From assembly GCF_000413315.1 (NCBI RefSeq), contig NZ_KE340297.1:1046340-1110339 (forward strand): 64,000 bases of DNA, given 5' to 3'. The translations under genes were made by a program, and so were the position numbers. How positions within the stretch are numbered: the first letter of the stretch is position 1; each line of letters begins with the position of its first letter. The notes beneath the pieces were generated by a model that was given only the letters and a program-made list of their open reading frames with translations, was not told the DNA's origin and did not search any database. This DNA comes from Propionibacterium sp. oral taxon 192 str. F0372 (lineage in GTDB: Bacteria; Actinomycetota; Actinomycetes; Propionibacteriales; Propionibacteriaceae). Shown here piece after piece: positions 1 to 8,839 of this stretch.

Positions 1-962
1 TCGTCGCTCAGCACGACCGCCGGGGATTCCCCGCTGACCTTCCCCAGGGTGCGGGCGTAGGCGCGCGCCGACTCCTGGTTCGAGGCGATCACCAGCCCGC
101 CGGCGTCAGGGATGTGGCGACGCACCTCGGTGAGACGGCGGTCGGCGGCTCGCAGTACCGCGGCGATCCATTCGCCCTTCGGATCTAGGGCGGTGCGCCA
201 GGCCTGGGAGGTGATGTCCTTGGTCTGGATCTCCCCGAGATTGACCGCCATCTCCTCGCCGCTGGAGGTGCGCCAGCGCATCGGGCCGCCGTAGTTCATG
301 AATACCACTGGGCGCACCACATGGTCGCGCAGCGCCTCCGCATAGCCGTAGACGTAGTCGGCGCGGGAGACTAGGGAACCGTCGGGTTGCTCATCGTAAG
401 CGACGAAGGGAATCCGTGATTCGTCGGAACGAAACGGGGTGCCGGTGAGGGCCAGCCGCCGGGTCGCGATGGTGAAGGCCGATTCGATAGCCTCCCCCCA
501 GCTCAGTGCATCACCGGCGTGGTGGATCTCGTCGAAGATCACCAAGGTGTCGTAATTGGAACACAACCCTTCGTAGTGCCACGGTTTCACCGCCACCCCC
601 GCATAGGTGACCGCCACACCGTGGAACTGCCTAGACCTCCCCTGACGGCGTCCCCCATTGCCGGGATCGAGTTGTATACCAACCCGGGCGGCGGCGTCGG
701 CCCACTGGACCTTCAGGTGTTCGGTGGGCACCACGACGATGACCCGCTTCACGGTCCGGGAGTGCAGAAGTTCGGATGCCACGCGCAGCGCGAAGGTGGT
801 CTTACCTGCTCCCGGGGTGGCAACGGCCAGGAAATCCTTACGGGGCGAGCAATGGTAGAGCTCCAACGCCTCCTGCTGCCAGGCCCGCAGGGACGCAGAC
901 GTGCCCCACGGGGTGCGTTGGGGATAGGCGGGAGGGAGCCGGTCGAAAGCGGCCGAGGTCAC
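1..962 (-). CDS. DEAD/DEAH-box superfamily II helicase (C-terminus cut by window edge)
   Basis: The minus strand is open from a GTG at 962 to the left edge, so the C-terminal part lies outside the window. The translation has a Walker A motif (ATPGAGKT) about 40 residues in, a DEIH Walker B/motif II, and a motif III-like LTGTPF. This is the order expected of an ATP-dependent SF2 nucleic-acid helicase or translocase. The reading frame is the same as that of the upstream membrane protein, whose TGA lies four codons before the GTG, so the two genes probably form an operon. The GTG start is uncertain because no strong ribosome-binding site is close. The substrate cannot be told from sequence. Confidence 0.85.
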   Translation of the reverse strand, partial: MTSAAFDRLPPAYPQRTPWGTSASLRAWQQEALELYHCSPRKDFLAVATPGAGKTTFALRVASELLHSRTVKRVIVVVPTEHLKVQWADAAARVGIQLDPGNGGRRQGRSRQFHGVAVTYAGVAVKPWHYEGLCSNYDTLVIFDEIHHAGDALSWGEAIESAFTIATRRLALTGTPFRSDESRIPFVAYDEQPDGSLVSRADYVYGYAEALRDHVVRPVVFMNYGGPMRWRTSSGEEMAVNLGEIQTKDITSQAWRTALDPKGEWIAAVLRAADRRLTEVRRHIPDAGGLVIASNQESARAYARTLGKVSGESPAVVLSD

Positions 963-974
963 GGCAGCATCAAC

Positions 975-1745
975 TCAGTCCTCAGGAGCTGCTCTGCGGG
1001 CTGCGCGACGAGGAGCAGCCACCTCCGCGAATTCCTCCACTGGCTCTTCGACCATGGCCCGGCGTCTCGCCCCGGGTTTGGGGGCTGCCGGGAGCGCGTC
1101 GGAAAACCGGGATGCGGGCGGCAGCGGAGCTTGCGGTGTCGGGGCGGAGAATGCGTACTGCGGTAGGGGCGGGCTGACGTGCGTGTCGGTATCAGTATCG
1201 GTGTCGGTGGGATCAAAGAAGACAGGCTCCTTGATCTGGGTGATCATCGCGGGTTGCTGGGAAGCAGATGGGACCGCGACCGGCTGTTGCGTGACCTCGG
1301 CCGCATCCTCCAGCAGGGCAGTGTCGCGCACGAAGACCACCCAGGATGTGACCATCCCCACTGTCCCGGCCCCCAGCATGGCGAAGTGGGGGCCCGATCC
1401 CTGGCCGGTGAGTACGTCGAACAGGGCAAAACCCATCGGCAGCCCGAAGGCTGCGATGGGTACCACGTGCATCGTCGTGCGGTCGGTGACTACTGGGGTG
1501 CGCCGACCCGACCCTTGCGACATCAGCCAGCCATACCAGCCGATCAACCCCACCCCGACGAGCAGAGCCAGTATGCGCATCAGCAGTGGGGCGATACCCA
1601 GGGCGAAGAAGGCCGCCCCGCATACCACCATGACCACCGAGGACACGAGAAGGATCGACAGCAAGACGATGGCGATCGGGTGTTTCACCGGATGCGGGGG
1701 GATGGTTGACAGCGCATCGCCGTCCGTATTCTGCTTTCCGCGCAT
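975..1745 (-). CDS. Hypothetical multi-pass membrane protein
   Basis: This 256-residue protein has about four hydrophobic segments in its first 150 residues and a hydrophilic, Pro/Ala/Arg-rich C-terminal tail. The tail contains four Asp-Thr pairs encoded by a hexanucleotide repeat. I do not recognise the family. The ATG at 1745 is preceded by AAGGGGGAAA, a good ribosome-binding site, unlike many genes here that look leaderless. It lies directly upstream of the helicase gene in the same frame and is divergent from glnS. The predicted location is the cytoplasmic membrane with a cytosolic tail; the function is unknown. Confidence 0.7.
   Translation of the reverse strand: MRGKQNTDGDALSTIPPHPVKHPIAIVLLSILLVSSVVMVVCGAAFFALGIAPLLMRILALLVGVGLIGWYGWLMSQGSGRRTPVVTDRTTMHVVPIAAFGLPMGFALFDVLTGQGSGPHFAMLGAGTVGMVTSWVVFVRDTALLEDAAEVTQQPVAVPSASQQPAMITQIKEPVFFDPTDTDTDTDTHVSPPLPQYAFSAPTPQAPLPPASRFSDALPAAPKPGARRRAMVEEPVEEFAEVAAPRRAARRAAPED
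1183..1206. repeat. Hexanucleotide tandem repeat inside membrane-protein gene
   Basis: Four copies of the unit GTRTCR (GTGTCG, GTATCA, GTATCG, GTGTCG) encode the Asp-Thr run in the C-terminal tail of the membrane protein on the minus strand. Copy number could vary without a frameshift. Confidence 0.7.
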
Positions 1746-1944
1746 GAATTTCCCCCTTCCCTGTGACCACCCATAGTAGTTCGCGTGGCGACGAAGGGCA
1801 CGGGTCCGTTACGCCGGGTGCGTATTTCGGCTGGTCAGCATGGAGAATTGGGCTCTCGGAGAGGTTGAGGTCCTGGTTTGTGGCGGTGCTCGGTCATCGT
1901 GGATACCCCGGCGGTCAGTCACCGGCCCGGGCGCTGTGCACCGG

Positions 1945-1950
1945 TAGAAT
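1945..1950 (+). promoter_or_regulatory. -10 box for leaderless glnS
   Basis: TAGAAT ends 7 nt before the glnS ATG at 1958 and there is no Shine-Dalgarno, so transcription probably begins at the A of the start codon. Confidence 0.6.
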
Positions 1951-1957
1951 CCTGTTC

Positions 1958-3634
1958 ATGAGTGAGACCGTGTCCTCGGCCGGGGATTTCATCAATGAGA
2001 TCGTGCGCGCTGACAATGCTGCCGGTACCTACTCCGGCCGGGTTCAGACCCGGTTTCCACCCGAACCGAACGGTTACCTGCACATCGGCCACGCCAAGGC
2101 GATCACCGTCGACTTCGATACCGCAGCCAACCACGGCGGGGTGTGCAATCTGCGGTTCGACGATACGAATCCCGACACCGAGGACACCGAATTCGTCGAC
2201 TCGATCCTCGGTGACATCCAGTGGCTCGGTTTCCAGCCCAACGAGATCTTCTACGCATCCGACTACTTCGAGCAGCTCTACCAGTGGGCCGAGTACCTGA
2301 TCGGTGAGGGTAAGGCCTATGTCGATGACCAAGATGGGGAGACCATCTCCGCCCAGCGCGGTGGTTACGGCAAACCCGGCATCGAATCCCCGTTCCGGAA
2401 CCGCGACGCAGCCGAGAACCTTGATCTGTTCCGTCGCATGCGGGCCGGGGAATTCCCCGACGGCTCACGGGTACTGCGCGCGAAGATCGACATGAATGCC
2501 GAGAACATGCAATTGCGCGACCCGGTGCTCTATCGCATCCGCCGCGGTCACCACCACCGCACCCACGATGCTTGGGTGATCTACCCCACCTACGACTGGG
2601 CGCACGGTCAATCCGATGCCGTCGAAGGAGTCACGCATTCGCTGTGTACTCTCGAATTTGTCTCCCACCGCCCGCTCTACCAATGGTGCCTTGATCAACT
2701 CCCGCTACTTGGCGACAAGCCGAAACAGATTGAATTCGCGCGCCTGGAGTTGACCTGCACCGTCACCTCGAAGCGTCGGCTGGCCAAACTCGTCGCCGAC
2801 GGGGTGGTTGACGGATGGGACGACCCGCGGATGCCCACCCTGTCCGGGCTGCGTAAGCGGGGCTACCCGGCCTCGGCGATCCGCACCTTCTGCCGGGCAA
2901 TGGGGGTTTCGAAGACCAACTCCCGCCAGGCCATTGAGGAACTTGAAGCCTATGTGCGTCGTGACCTCAACGCCACGGCTCAGCGCCGGATGGCGGTGTT
3001 GCGCCCGCTCAAGGTGACGATCACGAACTGGCCTGCGGGCCAAGTGGAGCACTTCGAGGTGGCCAACAACCCGGAGAATCCTGACGACGGCACTCGCCAG
3101 GTGGCCTTCAGCGGTGAGTTGTGGATCGAGCGCGAGGATTTCGCCTTGGAGCCCCCGCCGAAATTCTTCCGGCTGTCGGTTGGCCGAGAGGTACGGCTGC
3201 GCGGCGCCTATTTCATCACCGCCACCGAAGCGATTACCGACGAGTCAGGTGAGGTCGTCGAGGTACTGGCCACCTACGACCCGCAGACCCGTGGTGGCAA
3301 TGCCCCCGATGGGCGCAAGGTGAAGTCCACGATGCATTGGGTTTCGGCGCCCCATGCCGTCGAGGCGAGTGTCGCCCTTTACGACCGATTGTTTACCGCA
3401 GCCCTGCCAGGCGAGGCCACCGGCGAACCCCTCGACGATCTCAACCCCAATTCCCGGGAGTTGCTCACCGGGTGTCAAATGGAGGCCGCCCTTACCGAGA
3501 CCGTTCCCGGCCAGGTGGTCCAGTTTGAGCGGCTCGGCTATTTCGCCCCCGACCCTGACAAATCCATGTACTTCCATCGCACTGTCGGCCTGCGTGATGA
3601 GTGGGCCGCCATCCAGAAACGAGGCGGAAAATGA
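1958..3634 (+). CDS. glnS: Glutaminyl-tRNA synthetase
   Basis: A class I aminoacyl-tRNA synthetase that charges tRNA-Gln with glutamine using ATP in the cytosol. The protein is 558 residues, close to the usual GlnRS length. It has PPEPNGYLHIGHAK (the HIGH motif) near residue 30 and a KMSKS-type loop as VTSKRRL near residue 270, followed by the beta-barrel anticodon-binding region. An in-frame start 65 codons upstream is possible but adds a non-conserved extension. The ATG at 1958 is preferred because TAGAAT lies 7 nt upstream. Many actinobacteria make Gln-tRNA through GatCAB instead, so a direct GlnRS is notable. Its stop overlaps the next start (ATGA). Confidence 0.97.
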   Translation: MSETVSSAGDFINEIVRADNAAGTYSGRVQTRFPPEPNGYLHIGHAKAITVDFDTAANHGGVCNLRFDDTNPDTEDTEFVDSILGDIQWLGFQPNEIFYASDYFEQLYQWAEYLIGEGKAYVDDQDGETISAQRGGYGKPGIESPFRNRDAAENLDLFRRMRAGEFPDGSRVLRAKIDMNAENMQLRDPVLYRIRRGHHHRTHDAWVIYPTYDWAHGQSDAVEGVTHSLCTLEFVSHRPLYQWCLDQLPLLGDKPKQIEFARLELTCTVTSKRRLAKLVADGVVDGWDDPRMPTLSGLRKRGYPASAIRTFCRAMGVSKTNSRQAIEELEAYVRRDLNATAQRRMAVLRPLKVTITNWPAGQVEHFEVANNPENPDDGTRQVAFSGELWIEREDFALEPPPKFFRLSVGREVRLRGAYFITATEAITDESGEVVEVLATYDPQTRGGNAPDGRKVKSTMHWVSAPHAVEASVALYDRLFTAALPGEATGEPLDDLNPNSRELLTGCQMEAALTETVPGQVVQFERLGYFAPDPDKSMYFHRTVGLRDEWAAIQKRGGK

Positions 3635-4044
3635 TCCAGCGCATCAACCCTGAGGCATTGAGCATCTCCCCGGTTTACTCCCAGGCCGTGCTGGTGTCGG
3701 GTGCCCAGTTGCTGTTCATCGGTGGTCAAAATGCGGTACGCGAGGGCGCAATCATCGGCGATGCGCTCGCCCAGACCCGGGTCTGCTTGCAGAATGTGGT
3801 GGTCTGCTTGCAGGAGGTCGGCGCGGCGGTGTCCGACCTGGTCAGCATGGAGATCAAGATCGTTTCGGAGGTTGATGCTCGCTCCTGCGCCCGGGTCGCC
3901 GCGGAATTCCTCGATGGAGTCACCCCGGCCATCTCGGTGTCGATCGTTGCTGGGCTCGTTGTGCCCGGCGCCTTGGTCGAGATCTCTGCGGTGGCCGCCG
4001 TCGACGATGTCTCAGAGACCACCTGGATGGGCCGTGAGAGGTGA
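3631..4044 (+). CDS. RidA/YjgF/YER057c-family protein, atypical active site
   Basis: A 137-residue protein of the RidA fold, coupled to glnS by a four-base ATGA overlap. True RidA enzymes hydrolyse reactive enamine/imine intermediates and depend on an arginine just before the conserved LP...VEIEA segment. Here the equivalent stretch reads SIVAGLVVPGALVEISA, so that arginine appears to be replaced by glycine. The core features (SQAV near residue 15, GGQ near residue 35, the QN helix) are kept. By family knowledge it may be a non-deaminating member; the role is unknown. Trimeric cytosolic assembly is expected from the family. Confidence 0.85.
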   Translation: MIQRINPEALSISPVYSQAVLVSGAQLLFIGGQNAVREGAIIGDALAQTRVCLQNVVVCLQEVGAAVSDLVSMEIKIVSEVDARSCARVAAEFLDGVTPAISVSIVAGLVVPGALVEISAVAAVDDVSETTWMGRER

Positions 4045-4315
4045 GCCGCGCATACTGCGTGAGCGGATGATCTGATGTGGCGCTGAGTTTCGGGATGACC
4101 GGCCGAAGCCGTGCGATACATTTACGTATCGGCTGCCAATATCTCCGGATTGTTGCCAGAGGGCCTTGAAATGCCTAGTCAAAAGGTGATCAGAAGGGGT
4201 CGAAGAGGGGTCTCACAGAAGGCGTAATTTCCCCAATCTGCTAAACTAGCATCGTCACAAGTCGCGGACCAAGGTGGCCCGCTGGTCCATGCGGACAACA
4301 GCACGAGGACGGTTC

Positions 4316-4840
4316 ATGAAGTTCCAAGTCGGTAAGACAGTCATCCACCCGCATCACGGCCCTGCCGCGGTGGCGAACGTCTTGACCCGCACGGTGAAAG
4401 GTAAAGAGGTCGAGTACGTCGAACTGGAGGTCGTGGCCTCCAAACTGCGCGTCTCCCTGCCTATCTCGAAGGCGGAAGAGATCGGTATCCGCTCCGTTGC
4501 CGGGGCCGAGGAACTTGATCGCTTGGCCGAGGTCCTGTCTGGTCCGACAGTCTCTGAGGAGCCCCAGTGGTCGCGTCGCTATAAGGCGACCCGCGCATCC
4601 ATCGCATCCGGTGATCCGCTGCAGTTGGCCGCCGTGGTGCGTGATTTGGTCCGTCGTCGTGAGCGCGGTTCGCTGTCTCTCGGTGAGAAGGACCTGCTCA
4701 AGGAAGCTTCGGCCCCGCTGCTCGCGGAGATCGCCCTGGCAGTCGATGTCACCGAGGAGACCGCTCGCGAGATCACGTTCAACATGATCATGGAGGAGTC
4801 TCGCGAGGCCTTGGATGCCTTGGCAGCCCAGACTGTCTGA
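4316..4840 (+). CDS. carD: CarD-family RNA polymerase-binding transcription regulator
   Basis: CarD binds the RNA polymerase beta subunit and the upstream edge of the transcription bubble, stabilising open complexes at housekeeping promoters. The 174-residue product starts MKFQVGKTVIHPHHGPA, like mycobacterial CarD. It has the Tudor-like RNAP-interaction domain in residues 1-60 and the helical DNA-binding domain with EEPQWSRRYKA near residue 80 (the wedge Trp is present). The C-terminus extends beyond the usual end by a few residues. The ATG at 4316 has GAGGACGG upstream; a longer in-frame start at 4274 is rejected because CarD proteins begin at this M(I/K)F. MarP follows 21 nt later. Confidence 0.95.
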   Translation: MKFQVGKTVIHPHHGPAAVANVLTRTVKGKEVEYVELEVVASKLRVSLPISKAEEIGIRSVAGAEELDRLAEVLSGPTVSEEPQWSRRYKATRASIASGDPLQLAAVVRDLVRRRERGSLSLGEKDLLKEASAPLLAEIALAVDVTEETAREITFNMIMEESREALDALAAQTV

Positions 4841-4861
4841 TCCCTACCCTCACGTTGCATC

Positions 4862-6055
4862 ATGACTCCCGGCATCGTACTCGACCTAGTTTTGGTTGCC
4901 GTCATGGTGGTCTGGGGCGTGTCTGGGTGGCGGCGTGGAGCCTTGGCTGCGGTGCTTGGGGTAGCCGGAGTCATCGGTGGTGGCTGGTTCGGATTGTGGA
5001 TTGGCCCCAAGTTGCTGGAACTGCTGCCAGAACTTGCTGGGCAGCGCGGTTTCCGTCTGATCGCCCTCACCGCAATGTTCCTGGCAGGGGTCGGTATTGG
5101 CAGCAAGCTGGCGGCCATCCTGCACAATAAAGTCGGCTCCGATGAGCCTGCCCGCGGCATTGATGCCGCATTGGGGGCTGTCGCCAATGTATTCGTCGTC
5201 GTGATCGCATCGTGGTTCTTCATCGTCGCGGTGCGGCCTTTCGCCACCCCGACCGTCCAATCGGCCATCGACGGCTCCCGGATTCACGCCACCATTGACT
5301 CGTTTATCCCCGAGCAGTTCTCCGAGTTGGCCACCCGGACCGTTCAGGACTTGGTCGCCCACTTGCCGGTGGTTTTCGGCGGGGTTGACCCTGTCTTGCC
5401 GACAGAGGAATCCGATGCGGGCATAGTGAACGACCCGCAGGTGCTGGGCGTGGCGGCCTCAGTGGTCGAGGTTGCCACCCGCTCACCTGCCTGTGTCAGC
5501 GATTCCACCGGTTCGGGGTGGGTGGTCTCGCCCGGACGGGTGGTGACCAATGCCCATGTCGTCGCAGGTTCCCGCTCCCTTACGGTGGCCCGCGCCACCG
5601 GGGGCGGTGCGCTGTCGGCCACAGTCGTTGCCCTTGACCCGGATCTCGACGTGGCAGTGCTGGCCGTCGACGGACTCGACGCCCCCGCGCTTCCCCGCGC
5701 ACCCCAGCCATTGGCAGCGGGTGCCGATGCCGTGGCCGCGGGATTTCCATGGGGTGGGCCCTACCATTTGTCCCCTGGCAGAATCCGGGGAACCCTCGTT
5801 GAGCAGTCCACGGACATCTACGGCGGCGAGGGTGTGGCCCGGGAGATCTACGCGGTGCGCGGCACGGTTCGTCCCGGCAATTCGGGTGGCCCGCTGGTGG
5901 ACACCGACGGTCATGTGATTGGCACGGTCTTCGCTATGTCGCTGAGCGACCCGGAAACTGGTTATGCGCTTACCGACGCGGCTACCGCCACCCTGCTTGA
6001 CCAGGCCCCCTCGCTCACCTGGGAAGTGGATACCGGGGACTGTCCGGCTGGGTGA
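4862..6055 (+). CDS. marP: MarP-like membrane serine protease (CvpA domain plus trypsin-like domain)
   Basis: A 397-residue membrane protease that in mycobacteria is needed for acid and oxidative stress resistance and cleaves periplasmic targets. Residues 1-130 are a CvpA-type domain with about four membrane helices. Residues 190-397 form a trypsin-like domain with catalytic His232 (TNAHVV), Asp263 (DLDVAVL) and Ser341 (PGNSGGP), nearly the same numbering as the M. tuberculosis protein. Cys211 and Cys394 flank the protease domain and match the positions of the family's redox-sensitive disulfide. It follows carD closely in the same orientation. The identity is strong; the specific substrate is unknown. 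Confidence 0.93.
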   Translation: MTPGIVLDLVLVAVMVVWGVSGWRRGALAAVLGVAGVIGGGWFGLWIGPKLLELLPELAGQRGFRLIALTAMFLAGVGIGSKLAAILHNKVGSDEPARGIDAALGAVANVFVVVIASWFFIVAVRPFATPTVQSAIDGSRIHATIDSFIPEQFSELATRTVQDLVAHLPVVFGGVDPVLPTEESDAGIVNDPQVLGVAASVVEVATRSPACVSDSTGSGWVVSPGRVVTNAHVVAGSRSLTVARATGGGALSATVVALDPDLDVAVLAVDGLDAPALPRAPQPLAAGADAVAAGFPWGGPYHLSPGRIRGTLVEQSTDIYGGEGVAREIYAVRGTVRPGNSGGPLVDTDGHVIGTVFAMSLSDPETGYALTDAATATLLDQAPSLTWEVDTGDCPAG

Positions 6056-6143
6056 GGTTTGGACCAATTGGGTGCTCGGGGATCTTCTATCTCGCGGGGG
6101 TGGTCTTCCTGGGCGTTCAGGGTGTTCTTCCGCCCAGGAATTT

Positions 6144-6159
6144 ACAAGAAACTTGTTTC
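6144..6159. promoter_or_regulatory. Overlapping inverted repeats upstream of ndh
   Basis: ACAAGAAACTTGT (5-3-5) and GAAACTTGTTTC (5-2-5) overlap about 55 nt before the ndh start. This looks like a regulator-binding site, but the regulator is unknown. Confidence 0.35.
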
Positions 6160-6213
6160 CAAAATGGTCCGCAGAGGGATGACATCCTGGATAGTGATGC
6201 CGAGAATAGCCCC

Positions 6214-7491
6214 ATGAGCGAGTCACGAGTTGTCATTATCGGTGGAGGCTTCGCAGGGCTGCATGCGGCCAGGGCACTGACGGCCACCGGTCACGAGGTC
6301 ACCATCATCGACCGTCATGCCTACACAACCTTCCAACCGTTGCTCTACCAGGTGGCTTCCGGCGGGCTGAACCCCGGCGACGTCACCTACTCGCTGCGCC
6401 GCTGGGCCTCAAACGATTCTTCCCACTTGGCCAGCTTCCGTCGGGCGACGGTTACCGGGATCGACTTCGACAACAAGCAGGTCATCGTCTCCCGGGGCAA
6501 GCCGGTTTCCTACGACAAGCTGGTTATCACCGCGGGTGTCGGTGCCAACTACTTCGGCATCCCGGGGGCGGCCGAGAACACCAAGCTCATCTACACCCGC
6601 GGTCAGGCTCTTGAGGTGCGCGACATCATCTTCACCGGCCTGGAACTGATGGCCGCTCAAGGCGACCCCAACAAACGGTTCACTGCGGTCGTCGTCGGTG
6701 GCGGGCCCACCGGGGTGGAGACCGCCGGTGCGCTCGCCGAGATGAAGACCCAAGCCCTTCCGGTGCTCTACCCCGAGACCACCGTCGACACCTTCCACGT
6801 GGTGCTCGTCGAGATGTCCGACCGGCTGCTTAGCCCCTTCGACCGTCGGCTCCAGCGCTACACCCATCGGGAACTGTCGCGCATCGGGGTGGACGTGCGG
6901 CTGAACACAGCGGTGAAGGAAGTCTTCCCGGATCACGTCGAACTCGCCGACGGCGGTACCCTCGATTCCGACATCGTCATCTGGGCTTCTGGCGTGGCCG
7001 CCCATCGCGCTGTGTCAGACTGGGGCCTGCCGCAGGGCCGCGGCGGACGGGTCCTGGTCGACAACACCCAGCAGGTGATCGGTCGGCCCGGTGTCTATGC
7101 CGCCGGTGATGTCTGCTTGTGCGAGGAGAATCCGGTTCCCCAGCTTGCCCAGCCGGCTATCCAGCAGGGCCAGCTGGTGGCCCGCAACATCATCAATGCC
7201 GAGAAAGCCCTGCCTTTGGAGGAGTTCTCCTACATCGACAAGGGCACCATGGCCACCATCGGTCGCAATGCAGCCGTGGTGCAGTTGCCCAACGGGATCA
7301 AGCTCACCGGTTTCGCTGCGTGGGCGATGTGGGTGGCCGTTCACCTGATGACCCTTCTGGGGGGCCGCAACCGGATCACAGCAATGATCAACATGCTGGT
7401 CCGTTACTTCGCATGGCCGAAGTCCGCAGCAGGGATCATCGGCGACTTCGCGGATTCCCCGGCTACCCTTGCCGCCCGTGAGGACGACTGA
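6214..7491 (+). CDS. ndh: Type II NADH dehydrogenase (NDH-2)
   Basis: A single-subunit, non-proton-pumping NADH:menaquinone oxidoreductase on the inner face of the membrane. The 425-residue protein has the FAD-binding motif VVIIGGGFAGLHAA at residue 5, a second Rossmann motif VVVGGGPTGVETAGAL near residue 167 for NADH, and the FAD-contacting AAGDVC and QPAIQQG segments. Its C-terminus is hydrophobic and amphipathic (WAMWVAVHLMTLLGG), serving as a membrane anchor. The ATG at 6214 is chosen because the flavoprotein fold begins here; the longer frame from 6052 has no homologous content. It faces the next gene convergently across about 37 nt. Confidence 0.95.
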   Translation: MSESRVVIIGGGFAGLHAARALTATGHEVTIIDRHAYTTFQPLLYQVASGGLNPGDVTYSLRRWASNDSSHLASFRRATVTGIDFDNKQVIVSRGKPVSYDKLVITAGVGANYFGIPGAAENTKLIYTRGQALEVRDIIFTGLELMAAQGDPNKRFTAVVVGGGPTGVETAGALAEMKTQALPVLYPETTVDTFHVVLVEMSDRLLSPFDRRLQRYTHRELSRIGVDVRLNTAVKEVFPDHVELADGGTLDSDIVIWASGVAAHRAVSDWGLPQGRGGRVLVDNTQQVIGRPGVYAAGDVCLCEENPVPQLAQPAIQQGQLVARNIINAEKALPLEEFSYIDKGTMATIGRNAAVVQLPNGIKLTGFAAWAMWVAVHLMTLLGGRNRITAMINMLVRYFAWPKSAAGIIGDFADSPATLAAREDD

Positions 7492-7528
7492 AGTTTTTGG
7501 GCGGAAAGTGGCTCAGTGGTGTGGCAGA

Positions 7529-8716
7529 TCACTGGTGTTGCAGGATCTCTGGATCGACGGCGGCGGCCTGCAATTCGTCCCAGACCTTCTGATGACCAGG
7601 ATCGGTGCCAACCGACCATCGTGAGGGCATCCGGGATGGCACCTGCTGCAGGCCTAGGAGATCCACGGCGGCGTGCCAGCCGACGACCACGTGACCCCGG
7701 TTGGTGTGCAGATCCAGATACTCGACCTCGGGCAACAGAATTCCTGCCCGGATGTCATCGGAGGTGATGGTCGTGGCTGTCGGGTTGAGTGCCTCACCGG
7801 TCAGGCTGGCGAGAGGAGCCGTGGCGGTGAGTTCATCCGGATGCCCTTCCGGAATCGCGTACTGGTTGCGCACGAAAAGTCGTCGCTGCACCCAAGAGCG
7901 ATGGGCCAGTGGGTTACTCGGCTGGTGCCAGGGCACCAGCGAACCGTTCTCGTGGACGAGGGCGAACGGGGCCATCGCTTGTCTGTCATCAAGGTAATGG
8001 TCGAGGGCATATTCCAGGGCCGCTTCGATGGCTGTCTCGTCGGCTTCGGGAAGGACGAACATTTCGTTACGTTCCACCGGGAACACGAGCTGACGGGAGC
8101 GGACCCGGAGACGGTTTGCGACGGTGCGGATCGGTTTGGCGAAGGTGCGAGGGAAAACTAACCAGGAGGGTTGGTAGCCGTACGGTGATACGAAGAATAA
8201 CCCGCCTTGTCCAGTCGCACCTATGGGCATCACCCGGGTCATCATCCCGGAGCGGAGCAGGTTTTTCCTGGCAACCTCGAACAGGCGCTCATCGGAGACA
8301 TCCCATGTGGTCGCACTAGCCCTGTTCAGCAGGCTTGTCGCCTCCGGATGATCGACTCCGATGATCTCGGCACAATGGGAGACGAGGGGGCGGGCAACCA
8401 CCCCGCCACGGGCCATAGCATCCTGGAGCAAGCCCACGGGTCGCACTAGGGGCATGAGCCGCTCCCACGGAGGCTCTGGCTGCTGCTCTGCGTTGTCGAT
8501 GAGGAATTTTTGCAGGTGGTGGACGGTGATGCGCACCCGCTCGGCGAAAGGCAGACCGCGGCTGTCGCGCTCGGGGGCGCTGCACCAGAACTCGGCGGGT
8601 TCCTCGCGGCCCTGTTCACGCACATGAACGCAAACGGATTTGGTGATGGTGATCTCCGCCGTGGGGTATACCTCACGGGCTGCGGCGGCCAGCACCTTCT
8701 CGAAATCTTCTTCCAT
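7529..8716 (-). CDS. Hypothetical protein
   Basis: A 395-residue, probably cytosolic protein with no membrane segment or signal peptide that I can see; I do not recognise the family. The start is set at the ATG at 8716 (MEEDFEKVL) because TAAGCT ends 7 nt upstream, the leaderless pattern seen repeatedly here. A 32-residue extension in the same frame looks spurious. It lies downstream of the ATPase gene in the same orientation with a 123-nt gap carrying its own promoter, so the two may or may not work together. Confidence 0.8.
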   Translation of the reverse strand: MEEDFEKVLAAAAREVYPTAEITITKSVCVHVREQGREEPAEFWCSAPERDSRGLPFAERVRITVHHLQKFLIDNAEQQPEPPWERLMPLVRPVGLLQDAMARGGVVARPLVSHCAEIIGVDHPEATSLLNRASATTWDVSDERLFEVARKNLLRSGMMTRVMPIGATGQGGLFFVSPYGYQPSWLVFPRTFAKPIRTVANRLRVRSRQLVFPVERNEMFVLPEADETAIEAALEYALDHYLDDRQAMAPFALVHENGSLVPWHQPSNPLAHRSWVQRRLFVRNQYAIPEGHPDELTATAPLASLTGEALNPTATTITSDDIRAGILLPEVEYLDLHTNRGHVVVGWHAAVDLLGLQQVPSRMPSRWSVGTDPGHQKVWDELQAAAVDPEILQHQ

Positions 8717-8723
8717 GCTGTTC

Positions 8724-8729
8724 AGCTTA
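8724..8729 (-). promoter_or_regulatory. -10 box, leaderless
   Basis: TAAGCT on the minus strand ends 7 nt before the ATG at 8716; there is no Shine-Dalgarno. Confidence 0.5.
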
Positions 8730-8839
8730 ATTGCTGTGGTGTCTTCATGCGGTGTCCGCCATTGATCGTGGGAACCATGGAATCCGGCAGGGTGATGAAG
8801 GTTACCATTCACCGGGTGCCGGATTTAGTGATACTGGAA

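Noticed and set aside
519..1166. Plus-strand frames opposite the helicase and membrane protein
   Set aside because: They are shadows: the minus-strand translation carries helicase motifs and these frames carry none.
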